From positions 1-50,645 of the forward strand of contig CALHSA010000012.1 of the NCBI GenBank assembly GCA_938038205.1: a DNA stretch of 50,645 bases, written 5' to 3'. A program made the position numbers and the translations under genes. This document shows positions 42,487-50,645 of this stretch, one piece after another. Every line of letters starts with the position of its first letter. The stretch's first letter is position 1. Source of the DNA: an uncultured bacterium (GTDB lineage Bacteria > Bdellovibrionota_C > UBA2361 > JANWWW01). The notes below the pieces were generated by a model. The model saw only the letters and a program-made list of their open reading frames with translations, did no database searches and was not told the origin of the DNA.

Positions 42487-44976
42487 ATGACTAGTAAGCA
42501 AGATAGGAAAACTCATATTGTTCCTTTAATAGCTCTTAAAGAGTCTGTGGTTTTTCCAACCCATACAGCACCCCTGTTTGCAGGTAGAGCAAAGACAATA
42601 AGAGCAATAGAGGCGGCTGAAGATCAAGATTTAATGATAATGCTGGTTGCTCAAAAAGATGCATCAATTGAAGACCCAAAGGAATCTGATCTGTATACAG
42701 TAGGTTCCTTAGGAGAAATTCTACAAAGCGTTAGAAACCTTGAAATACAGCTTAGGCTAGCTGTTGATAGCAAAGTTAGAGCTAAAATAAAAAGGTTTTT
42801 AAAATCGGATGAGTATTTCTTAGTAGAAGTCGAGGAAGCACCTCCAGAGTGTGTCGATGATGAAGAAACAAGAGAGTTAGTAAAAAAACTTAAGGAGAAG
42901 TTCTCTGAATATGTCAATGTGTACAATGTAAACAACCCAAGTCTCCGTGAGAAAGAAAATATAGTAACACAACTCTCGGTTATAGAGGATCCAATACGAC
43001 TTGCTTACTCTGTGGCACACTACATAAACCCTAAATTCGAAGAGAAACAAGCTATTCTGGAGATTGATAATGCAAAAGAATTATTGTCTAAGCTAATTGA
43101 GATCCTTGAAAGGGAAATTGAATTATTTGAGGTAGAAAAGAGATTTAAAACCAGGGTTAAAAAACAAGAACAGAAAAGTCAAAAAGACTTTTTCTTTAAC
43201 GAAGGTATTAGAGTTCTTCAAAAAGAGCTTGGAGAAAAGGATGAGTTTCGAAGTGAGATACTAGAGCTTGAGGAGAGATTAAAAAATAAAAAAATGCCAG
43301 AAGAGGCTAGAGATAAAACTGAAAAAGAGATTCGTAAATTAAAAATGATGTCTCCAATGAGTGCAGAAGCAACAGTCGTAAGAAACTACGTAGATTGGAT
43401 GTTATCTTTACCTTGGCTTGAATATAGCCAGGATAATTTGGATATTGACCACGTTAGAAAGACTCTAGATGAAGATCACTACGGTCTTGAGAAGGTGAAA
43501 GACAGGATTTTGGAGCATTTAGCTGTACAAAAACTCAACAACAAAATAAAAGGACCGATTTTATGCTTTGTTGGACCTCCAGGTGTAGGTAAAACTAGTT
43601 TAGGAAAATCAATCGCTAGAGCCATTAATAGAAATTTCGTTAGAGCAGCATTAGGTGGAGTTAGAGATGAAGCGGAAATTCGGGGACACAGAAGAACATA
43701 TATTGGAGCTTTACCAGGTAAGATTATTCAGGGCTTAAAAAAAGCAGGAACCTCAAATCCAGTTTTTCTGTTGGATGAAATTGACAAAATGACTGTCGAT
43801 TTCAGAGGTGATCCATCAGCTGCGCTACTTGAAGTTTTAGATCCAGAACAGAACTCAACTTTTAATGACCACTATTTGGATTGCGATTATGATCTTAGCA
43901 AGGTAATGTTTATTTGCACAGCAAATCAACTTCATACAATCCCTCCTCCCTTGCTTGACAGAATGGAGATAATAAGAATATCTGGATACACTGAGGTTGA
44001 AAAGAAAGAGATTGCTAAGAGACACTTAATTCCAAAAGCTATTGAAGAAACTGGGCTAAAAAATGTTAATGTGCATATTGAAGAGAGTGCAATACTAGAT
44101 TTGATTCGGAAATATACAAGGGAAGCCGGAGTCAGAAATTTGGAGAGAGCAATTCAAAGTTTACTTAGAAAGGTTGCTGTAAAAGCTGTGAGAGATCCTG
44201 AGCTTACATCGCAACAAATAACAATCACTTCAGAAAATCTAGTTAAATATGTTGGTTACCCTATTTTCAAAGAAGGCGAGTTGGATGATATCGACCCGCT
44301 TGGATCTTGCACAGGGCTTGCGTGGACTGAAAAAGGAGGAGAACTTTTAGTTATAGAAGCATCGATAATCCCTGGCAAAGGTAGATTACAGATCACTGGA
44401 AAGTTAGGGGAAGTAATGCAAGAATCTGCCAAAGCTGCTCTCACCTATGTCAGAAGCAGATTCTCATTATTAGGGCTACCAAAAATGTTTTTTGATAATA
44501 TCGACATTCATATACATGTTCCTGAGGGTGCGATACCAAAAGATGGCCCATCGGCGGGAATAACAATAGCAACAGCTTTAATATCTGCTCTTTCGGGCAT
44601 TCCAGTTAGTAAGCAGGTTGCAATGACCGGTGAGATAACTCTTAAAGGAACAGTACTCCCAATCGGAGGCTTGAAAGAAAAGTGTTTAGCTGCTGTAAGA
44701 GGTGGTATTAAGAAAGTTATAATCCCTTCTAAGAATGAAATTGATATTGAGGAGATTCCAGCGAGGGTCAGGGATGTTCTTGAAATTGTTTTAGTTGACC
44801 ATTGTGATCAGGTTATCACTGAGGCCCTTGAGTTAAAAAGTTTAGAGGAATTTCAAAGATCAGTATTACGTTTCCAGAAACAGAAAGAACTTCTATTTAA
44901 TACCCCTGAGAAAAGTTCAGAGAAAACTGAAAGTGTTAAAATGAATGATGAAAGTTACATGGAGTTCACGTGTTAA
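42487..44976 (+). CDS. lon: ATP-dependent protease Lon
   Basis: Hexameric AAA+ protease that degrades misfolded and regulatory proteins. The N-terminal substrate-binding LON domain (VPLIALKESVVFPTHTAPL) is followed by a coiled region, the AAA module with Walker A GPPGVGKTSLGKS (~360), Walker B PVFLLDEIDKM, and the protease domain with the catalytic Ser in KDGPSAGIT and Lys ~43 residues on (GGLKEKCLAA). Length 829 aa is normal. The C-terminal ~40 residues form a poorly conserved charged tail. In many bacteria lon responds to heat shock; here only an inverted repeat is visible upstream. Confidence 0.98.
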   Translation: MTSKQDRKTHIVPLIALKESVVFPTHTAPLFAGRAKTIRAIEAAEDQDLMIMLVAQKDASIEDPKESDLYTVGSLGEILQSVRNLEIQLRLAVDSKVRAKIKRFLKSDEYFLVEVEEAPPECVDDEETRELVKKLKEKFSEYVNVYNVNNPSLREKENIVTQLSVIEDPIRLAYSVAHYINPKFEEKQAILEIDNAKELLSKLIEILEREIELFEVEKRFKTRVKKQEQKSQKDFFFNEGIRVLQKELGEKDEFRSEILELEERLKNKKMPEEARDKTEKEIRKLKMMSPMSAEATVVRNYVDWMLSLPWLEYSQDNLDIDHVRKTLDEDHYGLEKVKDRILEHLAVQKLNNKIKGPILCFVGPPGVGKTSLGKSIARAINRNFVRAALGGVRDEAEIRGHRRTYIGALPGKIIQGLKKAGTSNPVFLLDEIDKMTVDFRGDPSAALLEVLDPEQNSTFNDHYLDCDYDLSKVMFICTANQLHTIPPPLLDRMEIIRISGYTEVEKKEIAKRHLIPKAIEETGLKNVNVHIEESAILDLIRKYTREAGVRNLERAIQSLLRKVAVKAVRDPELTSQQITITSENLVKYVGYPIFKEGELDDIDPLGSCTGLAWTEKGGELLVIEASIIPGKGRLQITGKLGEVMQESAKAALTYVRSRFSLLGLPKMFFDNIDIHIHVPEGAIPKDGPSAGITIATALISALSGIPVSKQVAMTGEITLKGTVLPIGGLKEKCLAAVRGGIKKVIIPSKNEIDIEEIPARVRDVLEIVLVDHCDQVITEALELKSLEEFQRSVLRFQKQKELLFNTPEKSSEKTESVKMNDESYMEFTC

Positions 44977-45009
44977 AGTGTTCACTCTTTAACATAAGTT
45001 TATTTTTTG
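44971..45009 (+). terminator. Possible terminator after lon
   Basis: TGTTAAAGTG (44971) pairs with CACTCTTTAACA (44983) with a two-base bulge, followed by a T-rich tract (TTTATTTTTTGA). It overlaps the lon stop codon and the -35 region of the next tRNA gene. Confidence 0.45.
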
Positions 45010-45016
45010 ATATAGT
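44989..45016 (+). promoter_or_regulatory. Probable promoter of tRNA-Ile
   Basis: TTAACA (44989) and TATAGT (45011) are separated by 16 bp, and the tRNA begins 12 bp after the -10 element. Confidence 0.45.
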
Positions 45017-45028
45017 CGAAGACTCAAG

Positions 45029-45105
45029 GGGCCTGTAGCTCAGCTGGTGAGAGCGCACGCCTGATAAGCGTGAGGTCGGTAGTTCGAGTCTACCCTGGCC
45101 CACCA
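45029..45105 (+). tRNA. tRNA-Ile (anticodon GAT)
   Basis: Cloverleaf: acceptor GGGCCTG with CTGGCCC (one T-T mismatch), D stem GCTC/GAGC, anticodon stem CACGC/GCGTG with loop CTGATAA (anticodon GAT), T stem GGTAG/CTACC with loop TTCGAGT, discriminator A and an encoded CCA. It stands alone, not in an rRNA operon as tRNA-Ile(GAT) often does. Confidence 0.96.
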
Positions 45106-45109
45106 AAGA

Positions 45110-46642
45110 TCAGTTTACTCTATTAAGCTCCCCCTGTGACATCCTCCATATTGGGGAATTTGGAAAATATTTAAGTATACTCTCATTATGAATAACTACA
45201 ATGGCCGCATTCGACACTGTTTCAATAAAATCTAAAACTCTTACTTGAAGATTTTCAGATAAACTACTAATTGCTTCGTCAAATAGAAGAATAGGTCGCG
45301 AGCATAAAATTCCTCGAATAATATTTACTATTTGTCTTTGTCCCATACTCAGAGAGCTCGCAGATAGCTCCAGAAAAGATGAATCAAGATCAAACAACTT
45401 TAAATACTCAATAATTGCTGTGTAATTAGTGGAGAGTAAATTCTCTTTAACGGAGGCATCAAATAACCAAACTTGATTCGAGATATATACACAATAACTT
45501 GAGATTTCACTTAAATCCTTTCTAGACGAATTCAAGTAAATAAGGCTAGAGTCAACCGTTTCAAGTCCTGAAAGACACCTTAACAACAGTGTCTTACCAG
45601 ATCCATTTTCTCCAATGATAAAAGTCTTACCCCTGTGAACACAAAAATCTTTAATACATAAAGAGAAGTTAAAAAGGTTTTTCCTTAAAAATTTAATCTC
45701 CAAAGAGTTAAACCCAGGAAAAGTCTGTTTTGGTGTTATTAAATGTTGATCTTCTTTTAAGAAAAGCCCTTTAATAGCAAAATCAAGCTCCTTTTGTGAT
45801 TCAAAAAAACGAGGTAAAAATGAGAAAAAAACCACAGCTGTTACTATAAAAATTCCCAAAGATATCAGTAATCCTAATTTGTCGGTTAAGTCATATGCAC
45901 TTACCCGAAAGATTAAATACAAGAGTATAAGAAATAAAAATACTGTTAGTATAAGAACTGATAAGCTTTGAAGCAGAGCTGAGAAAAAAGCGCGATTTTT
46001 ATAGCTCTTTAAAAAAGAATCTACTCTTTGTATCCAGATTTTTTTAAATGGCTCAGGTGAAATTAAAAAGATAAGTGTTTCATTACCCTGAATTAACGAT
46101 GTTAAAGATGCAAAAAAGTCTGCAAGAACCTGATTAAACTTTTTTGTTCTGGAAAAACTTAACGAAAATAAGAAATTTAGTATCAGGCCAAGAGATAGAA
46201 GCATTCCAATTATAATAATCCCTGTAATCCAATCCATAATTAAGAGAGCAGTTAAAGAGAAAATTGCAGTTAAACCAAACCTCAGTATTAAGTTTAACTG
46301 GTGATTTAAAAAGTCATTCACTTTTAATAAACAAATCTTAACGTTCTCAGCTAGTGAGTTAATTTCAGGGATATGCTGTACGGTTACATATAAACCTAAT
46401 TTATTCAAAATTTGCGACTTTACTTTACACGTATACAATGCCCAAGAATAGTTCCTCAGAAAAATAACAAAACCAAATATAAAAGCGTAAAATAAAAGGG
46501 CAAGGATTAATAACCAACCGAATCCAAGATATGAAAGAAAAAACCTGATAGTGTAGCCCGTTAATCCTAAAATCAGGGAACTTATTACAGTTACTGTTAT
46601 GGGGGCAAAAATACTCTTATTAAGTAACAGTTGTCGATTCAT
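45110..46642 (-). CDS. ABC half-transporter (fused permease and ATPase)
   Basis: An N-terminal domain with about six membrane helices (residues ~10-290) is followed by an ATP-binding domain. Walker A is IIGENGSGKTLLLRCL (~355), the signature is LSMGQRQIVNI (Gly replaced by Met in LSGGQ), and Walker B is PILLFDEAISSL. It would work as a homodimer or with another half-transporter. The order resembles CydC/CydD or lipid/peptide exporters, but no substrate can be read from the sequence. ATG 46642 is preferred over GTG 46648. It faces mlaA across a 25-bp divergent gap. Confidence 0.85.
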   Translation of the reverse strand: MNRQLLLNKSIFAPITVTVISSLILGLTGYTIRFFLSYLGFGWLLILALLFYAFIFGFVIFLRNYSWALYTCKVKSQILNKLGLYVTVQHIPEINSLAENVKICLLKVNDFLNHQLNLILRFGLTAIFSLTALLIMDWITGIIIIGMLLSLGLILNFLFSLSFSRTKKFNQVLADFFASLTSLIQGNETLIFLISPEPFKKIWIQRVDSFLKSYKNRAFFSALLQSLSVLILTVFLFLILLYLIFRVSAYDLTDKLGLLISLGIFIVTAVVFFSFLPRFFESQKELDFAIKGLFLKEDQHLITPKQTFPGFNSLEIKFLRKNLFNFSLCIKDFCVHRGKTFIIGENGSGKTLLLRCLSGLETVDSSLIYLNSSRKDLSEISSYCVYISNQVWLFDASVKENLLSTNYTAIIEYLKLFDLDSSFLELSASSLSMGQRQIVNIIRGILCSRPILLFDEAISSLSENLQVRVLDFIETVSNAAIVVIHNESILKYFPNSPIWRMSQGELNRVN

Positions 46643-46667
46643 TAACACTTAGATAAACTAAAAAGCT

Positions 46668-47312
46668 GTGTCTTATAAACCTTTTAGTTTACTATTTTTT
46701 ACATTCTTTTTGATATCAGATCCTGACCCTTTCGAGAAGTTTAACAGACTAGTTTTTGAGTTTAATAATTATTTTGATCACAGTGTAACCAGGCCTTTAG
46801 CAAAAACATACCTCAACCTACCTGAAAAAGTGAGGAAAAGCTTAAACAACTTTTTCTCAAATTTATCTTTGCCAGCTCAAACATTGGCATATATTCTAGC
46901 GGGAAATGGTGAAAAAGCTTTAGAGAGTGCTGGAGCTTTTCTGTTGAACACTTCGATAGGTTTAGGAGGCTTTCTAGATCCATCAAGTGAGCTAAATTTA
47001 AAACCAGAAAATTTTGATTTTGACCTAGCTCTAAAATGTTGGGGCATTGATACCGGACCATACCTAGTTTTACCTTTTTGGGGACCAAGTAGTGTTCGTT
47101 CTGTGATTCCCTCTGCCCTGTCTAATTTGCTATCACCTGACTATTTTTTTATGAATGCACCTTATCTAGGTTTAAAAATTGTTGAGAGAAGAGCTAGCAT
47201 TGATAGCTTAATTGATCAGGCAGAGAGAATTTCATTTGATACTTACACATTTTTCAAAAACTTTTACCTCAGCAAAAGATCTATAAGCTTTACTCAAGAT
47301 GATACTGATTAA
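46668..47312 (+). CDS. mlaA: MlaA/VacJ-family phospholipid-transport protein without lipobox
   Basis: MlaA removes misplaced phospholipids from the outer leaflet of the outer membrane and passes them to the Mla system. Family blocks are present: DPFEKFNRLVFEFNNYFDHSVTRPLAKTYL near the N-terminus, LNTSIGLGGFLDPSSEL, and WGIDTGPYLVLPFWGPSSVRS. The N-terminus (MSYKPFSLLFFTFFLISDPDPFEKFNR) is hydrophobic but has no Cys, so the usual lipoprotein anchor is missing; E. coli MlaA is a lipoprotein. The GTG start at 46668 is the only good option. No mlaBCDEF genes follow here. Confidence 0.9.
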   Translation: MSYKPFSLLFFTFFLISDPDPFEKFNRLVFEFNNYFDHSVTRPLAKTYLNLPEKVRKSLNNFFSNLSLPAQTLAYILAGNGEKALESAGAFLLNTSIGLGGFLDPSSELNLKPENFDFDLALKCWGIDTGPYLVLPFWGPSSVRSVIPSALSNLLSPDYFFMNAPYLGLKIVERRASIDSLIDQAERISFDTYTFFKNFYLSKRSISFTQDDTD

Positions 47313-47347
47313 ATTAACTTTAAGAGTAATTTATCGATTACCAAGTT

Positions 47348-47803
47348 ATGAATTTAGCAAGAATAAACGAAGATTCAAACAATTTTGATACAAGATTGTG
47401 CGTAGATAATTATGTTAATAGGGTTATAACTCCAAAGTTAAGATGGATAGATAAAAAAAGCCTACGACTTAAAGCTATTGACAAAGCAACTGGAGTTATA
47501 ACTTTCTTGAGAGCATTTAGAAAAGACGCATGTAAAAATGATATTTCTGAGTTTACACAAAAGGCGTTGATTAAAGCAGTTTTTAAAACACCATTAGCTT
47601 TGAAAAGTGGTATTTTGGTTGGGGGTTTAGCAGCGGGATCACTCGCTTTAGGAAAAGTGGGATTAAGTTTAGGAATTTTAAGTCTTGGGGGAATTCTAAT
47701 ATTTAAAGTACTCCCTCAAGCCATAGATAGATTGGTAGATAAGGGTTATGAAGGATTAAAAAATTTAGGTAGCGAAACCCGCAATTACTTAAACAAGGAT
47801 TGA
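47348..47803 (+). CDS. Hypothetical protein with Gly-rich hydrophobic segment
   Basis: 151 aa. The basic N-terminal half (about 80 residues, WIDKKSLRLKAIDKATG) is followed by a Gly-rich hydrophobic stretch (SGILVGGLAAGSLALGKVGLSLGILSLGGILIF) that could form one or two membrane helices, and an amphipathic helical tail. No family is recognised. It lies 35 bases after mlaA on the same strand and may share its transcript. There is no signal peptide. Confidence 0.55.
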   Translation: MNLARINEDSNNFDTRLCVDNYVNRVITPKLRWIDKKSLRLKAIDKATGVITFLRAFRKDACKNDISEFTQKALIKAVFKTPLALKSGILVGGLAAGSLALGKVGLSLGILSLGGILIFKVLPQAIDRLVDKGYEGLKNLGSETRNYLNKD

Positions 47804-47866
47804 AAATCTCTGTGGATCTTGCGTAAATCTCAAAATTGTAGTGAACTATTAGTAAGCCAATATCTT

Positions 47867-48889
47867 ATGTCAATATTTATCCGTATTATATGTTTTTGTT
47901 TTTTAACCTCGATATATACTCAATCTTGTCTGTCTAATGTATGCTCTGGCTCTTTTAATTTAGGAGAAGTAGCCGTAAATGAAACAGCTGGCTCATATTC
48001 TTTTGACATTAGCGGTTATATCGAGGATTTTTTAGGTATTCATGGAGTTAATGTCGAGAGCTTAGAAACAACATGTGCTAATGCGAGCATTTCATCAAAT
48101 GGTTTAATAACTTACCCGGAACCAAATGATTGCACGGTGAGAGTGACTGAAATCTCTTATCAAGGCAGTAGGTCGCCTGACATAAACGAGGATGGTATAG
48201 TTGATGATGCAGATCTTTTAAGAATCTTATTTACATTTGGTAATCAGGATATTTGCCTAGCAGAAGATATTGACTACTCGGGAGTAGTTGATGATGCCGA
48301 TTTATTGAGTGTTCTTATGTGTTTTGGAGAGGACGGGAGTAGGTGCATTTCCCGAAGGAAAGAGCAGTGTAATTTAACAATTTCGTTGAAGCATGTTAGG
48401 TGTAGTGAAATCAACTTCAGGCCCTTTGCAAGAAGCATTGATCACAATTCGCGAAGAATTAGAAGTTCAGCTCTTGAGATACTAAGTTTTTTAGAGAATT
48501 CTAGGTTGGGAAGGAGTAGGAGATTTAGTTCCCATGTCTCAGCAGCCAAAGACGAAATTCAAAGGCTTTTTGCTGAAAATTGGAACTTTTTATGGGCCAA
48601 CTTGCCAGACAAAATTTCAAGCTGTGAAACAGAGTTGACATCTATTCAATGTATTGAAATGAATTTAACCCAGATTTATAACCAAATAATTTTTAGGAAC
48701 AAACAGATTAAAGCAGTGGTTATGAATTTACTACAAACTTACTCTCGGTATCTTGCTAGGCGTAATCTTAACCGGATGCTTAGTATCTTGGTAAACAATT
48801 TAAATTCTGAGATAAGAGACAGTGTTAATTTTATCAAATCCCTACCAAACAAATCAGTAGAGTGTTTAGCAGTGAATAATCTAAGTTAA
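47867..48889 (+). CDS. Exported dockerin-like protein with C-terminal four-Cys helical domain
   Basis: I choose ATG 47867, which gives a good signal peptide (MSIFIRIICFCFLTSIYTQS), over TTG 47819. After ~85 residues without a family come two EF-hand-like repeats, DINEDGIVDDADLLRILFTFG and DIDYSGVVDDADLLSVLMCFG, the tandem calcium-loop pattern of type I dockerin. The last ~175 residues form a helical domain with cysteines spaced C-73-C-8-C-70-C, ending nine residues later, with WNFLWANLPDKISSC before the second Cys. The same spacing ends the proteins at 2-754 and 32284-33930. A dockerin normally binds a cohesin; no cohesin is seen here. Function unknown. Confidence 0.8.
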   Translation: MSIFIRIICFCFLTSIYTQSCLSNVCSGSFNLGEVAVNETAGSYSFDISGYIEDFLGIHGVNVESLETTCANASISSNGLITYPEPNDCTVRVTEISYQGSRSPDINEDGIVDDADLLRILFTFGNQDICLAEDIDYSGVVDDADLLSVLMCFGEDGSRCISRRKEQCNLTISLKHVRCSEINFRPFARSIDHNSRRIRSSALEILSFLENSRLGRSRRFSSHVSAAKDEIQRLFAENWNFLWANLPDKISSCETELTSIQCIEMNLTQIYNQIIFRNKQIKAVVMNLLQTYSRYLARRNLNRMLSILVNNLNSEIRDSVNFIKSLPNKSVECLAVNNLS

Positions 48890-49288
48890 TTACAACATTT
48901 GCGAAATATAAAGAGTTGTTATAAGAATTTAATATCTTTTAATTGATAGCTATAAGGTAGTTAAAAATCGCAAAATAGTTAAATTTTAACAGTACGGTTA
49001 ATATAAGATGTTTTAAATATTCTGAGACTGCAATTTAAATTAAACTATATACTCTTAATTTTGAAATGTGTGATATGCAATTCAATCGTTTAAATAGAGC
49101 TTATTTTAGCTGCCAGGCAAAATATGAATTTGAAAAACATCAAAACTTAATCAATTTTAAAATCATAGCTAACTAATCCTTTAGTTTCTTCTAGAAACAA
49201 ATTACTATTCAGAAATACACATCCTTAAAAAGCTGGGCGCGAAATAGCTACCGGTTAATCCCCCATATATTTTTCCCCTAAAGCTTTT
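48890..49288. other. 399-bp non-coding spacer
   Basis: Very AT-rich, with frequent stops in all frames. The only distinctive part is a small GC-rich patch around 49230-49265 (GGGCGCG, CCGG, CCCCC). The palindrome CCTAAA-GCTTT-TTTAGG at 49278-49294 overlaps the stop of the minus-strand gene. I see no tRNA, known riboswitch or mobile element. Confidence 0.5.
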
Positions 49289-50374
49289 TTAGGAACCCGA
49301 GCCATGAGTTTCTCGTGGTATTAATGGTTCCGGCCTCGGAGCATCTGAAGGAGGTGTAGTTTGACCTGGAGGAGGGGAAGGATTTGTTGGGGGATTCTCT
49401 CCAGGCGGAAGGTTAGTTTCTTTACCTTTTGGTCCTCTCTCCCTTTTACTTGGGAATAGTAGTTCTGCACTACCTGATATCAATGCTGCTGTTAAGGCTT
49501 CATTATCTCTCCTTGGTTTGTAAGTTTTTACATCAATTGTATTATCACCAGTTGCTGCTAAGTTTACGGTTATTTCTGGCACCTTTAGTTCAGCCCCACC
49601 TAAACTCGACCCTTCAACTTTTTGTGCACTATCTAATATTACACCTTCCTGTAATGTTCTCTCTTGAGGATTACTTGTTTCGGGTGTCTGCTGTGCCGGC
49701 TGATTAGCTGCTCCCGCATCCCTTTGCGGATCAGAGCGTGGAGTTTCTTGGACTCTTCTAAAAACATCTGGCAGAATTTTTTCAAGCTTGGGAATTAATG
49801 AAGCATTCTGAGCCATACATCGCCCTTTAACACCTGGAATTCCTGCTTCAGATAGAATGTTTTTCTCTACTTTATCCCAAGCGCTACCTCCTGCTTTCTT
49901 AGCAAAAGCCCCATCTTTAATAATTAAATTTCCAGAGCCATCAAAAATAAGATCGTAATCTTTACCAAGTAAATTCCGCACCCTTTCTTGGAAATTCTTA
50001 TACGCTGCTTTAATATTCTCCGCTGTTAGCCCGCCTGGCATCTTCTCTGCTTCTTTTAATACATAAAGTGAGACTTGTATTTGAGCTAAATTTCTATTTA
50101 CTCCAATCTCGGAAGTTTTAAGATCCCTTTTGCTATCAATCAAACCATGAGCAACCTTAGCACAATTACCACGGTAAAAAATCTTACGGATGAGCTCCTT
50201 GCCCTCTCTTGGGTTCTCTGTAAATACACTCTGGACAACAGATCCCATTTGAGATTTAGTATCATCATATAATTTAGCTGCCTTATCACTTATTTCTTTT
50301 TGCTTAGGAACACTTTCAAGGTGCTTATCCCTGCTTTTCTCAAAAAAATTTGGTTTTATTACTTTCTCACTCAT
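49289..50374 (-). CDS. Hypothetical soluble protein with Pro-rich tail
   Basis: 361 aa, with a strong Shine-Dalgarno (GGAGG) ahead of ATG 50374. There is no signal peptide. The first ~200 residues are charged and helical, with isolated cysteines (RGNCAKV, GRCMAQN) and a Gly/Asp turn (DLIFDGSGNLIIKDG). A Gln/Pro/Glu linker and a second small region (~245-310, EITVNLAATGDNTIDV) follow, and the tail is Pro-rich (PPGENPPTNPSPPPGQ) ending GSGS. No family is recognised. The next gene upstream ends in the same kind of PPPG sequence, so the two may be related. Pro-rich ends on non-Sec proteins can belong to secreted effectors, but this is speculation. Confidence 0.65.
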   Translation of the reverse strand: MSEKVIKPNFFEKSRDKHLESVPKQKEISDKAAKLYDDTKSQMGSVVQSVFTENPREGKELIRKIFYRGNCAKVAHGLIDSKRDLKTSEIGVNRNLAQIQVSLYVLKEAEKMPGGLTAENIKAAYKNFQERVRNLLGKDYDLIFDGSGNLIIKDGAFAKKAGGSAWDKVEKNILSEAGIPGVKGRCMAQNASLIPKLEKILPDVFRRVQETPRSDPQRDAGAANQPAQQTPETSNPQERTLQEGVILDSAQKVEGSSLGGAELKVPEITVNLAATGDNTIDVKTYKPRRDNEALTAALISGSAELLFPSKRERGPKGKETNLPPGENPPTNPSPPPGQTTPPSDAPRPEPLIPRETHGSGS

Positions 50375-50398
50375 ATTTATCCTCCAAAAAATTAATAA

Positions 50399-50644
50399 TT
50401 ACGGATTCTCACCCCTTGGTAACCCTGGAGCCGGACTTTGTTGATTACTACCAGGGGGAGGACTGATAGTAGCATCGCCAGATCCAGAATTTGGAGCCGG
50501 GTCTATTTTGGGACCATTATTTGTACCATTTTGAGCTGTTCCTGGCGGTGTAGAGACTTGTGAACCATTACCAGTTTGCCCTGATCCTGGCGGTGGAGAT
50601 ACGTCTGTACCAGGAGATGATCCTGGCGGTGGAGATATGTCTGT
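50399..50644 (-). CDS. Pro/Gly-rich repeat protein, C-terminal part (5' truncated)
   Basis: An open minus-strand frame enters from the right edge and stops at 50399, 24 bases before the next gene's ATG. The visible 81 residues are low complexity, rich in Ser, Pro, Gly and Asn (repeats of SPPPGS), and end SPAPGLPRGENP. Nothing can be said of its function from this part. Position and tail suggest a relative of the following gene, perhaps one operon. Confidence 0.6.
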   Translation of the reverse strand, partial: TDISPPPGSSPGTDVSPPPGSGQTGNGSQVSTPPGTAQNGTNNGPKIDPAPNSGSGDATISPPPGSNQQSPAPGLPRGENP

Positions 50645-50645
50645 A
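50583..50645. repeat. 36-bp in-frame repeat in the Pro-rich gene
   Basis: The block beginning GATCCTGGCGGTGGAGAT occurs at 50583 and 50619, 36 bp apart, and runs off the window edge. It codes on the minus strand for TD(V/I)SPPPGS-type 12-residue units. Confidence 0.7.

Noticed and set aside
49230-49265. Cyclic-di-GMP or preQ1 riboswitch
   Set aside because: The GC-rich patch has fragments reminiscent of these, but no full consensus or pairing scheme on either strand.

Overview
The window is a dense, AT-rich bacterial chromosome segment, probably from a diderm with lipid A. This rests on LpxD, an LpxL-like acyltransferase, MlaA, Tat genes, lipoproteins and a giant cyclic beta-glucan synthase. 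Genes are tightly packed, often overlapping at starts or tails, and GTG and TTG starts are common. I cannot place the organism below 'LPS-type Gram-negative'. A deltaproteobacteria-like or other little-studied lineage would fit, but that is a guess.

Layout. 1-754: the 3' end of an exported protein with a Thr/Pro-repeat linker. 798-9869: gltX, a methylmalonyl-CoA mutase large subunit, ribosome-maturation genes (Rsm22-like, rsfS, rsmG, an RlmI-like methyltransferase), gnd, a membrane-anchored trypsin-like protease and def. 9872-13891: infB and recJ, divergent. 13898-24933: a minus-strand envelope operon running from the 2716-residue cyclic glucan synthase through a lipoprotein, an LD-carboxypeptidase and an M19 dipeptidase to a glutathione peroxidase. 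24983-26944: a glycosyltransferase, tRNA-Pro(GGG), a lipoprotein and an LpxL-like acyltransferase. 26945-28499: a structured RNA or leader, then speD and speE. 28450-32160: a VWA protein, a coiled-coil membrane protein and mpl. 32284-33930: a Cys-rich exported protein with five 69-bp repeats. 33968-38451: a division and wall cluster, murC-murB-ftsQ-(192-aa ORF)-ftsZ. 38503-40451: tatA/B, tatC, lpxD. 40491-42402: an imuA/imuB-type mutasome pair behind a repeated palindromic operator-like element. 42487-47312: lon, tRNA-Ile(GAT), an ABC half-transporter and mlaA. 47348-50645: a small hypothetical, an exported dockerin-like protein and two Pro-rich proteins.

Genes that work together: LdcA (trims recycled tetrapeptide) with Mpl (reattaches tripeptide) points to murein recycling, alongside MurB/MurC synthesis and FtsZ/FtsQ division. 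SpeD and SpeE form a spermidine pathway. Rsm22-like, RsfS, RsmG, the RlmI-like enzyme, IF2, GltX and Def serve translation.

Most novel signal: three unlinked exported proteins (starting at 2, 32284 and 47867) have unrelated N-terminal parts but all end in a helical domain with the same cysteine spacing, C-x(73-81)-C-x(3-8)-C-x(69-77)-C, ending within nine residues of the last Cys. It looks like an undescribed modular secreted or surface protein family. Other strong points are the imuAB cassette with its operator array, the long rod-shaped RNA before speD, the missing full-length ftsA, and a protease whose signal peptide lies out of frame across a T9 tract.
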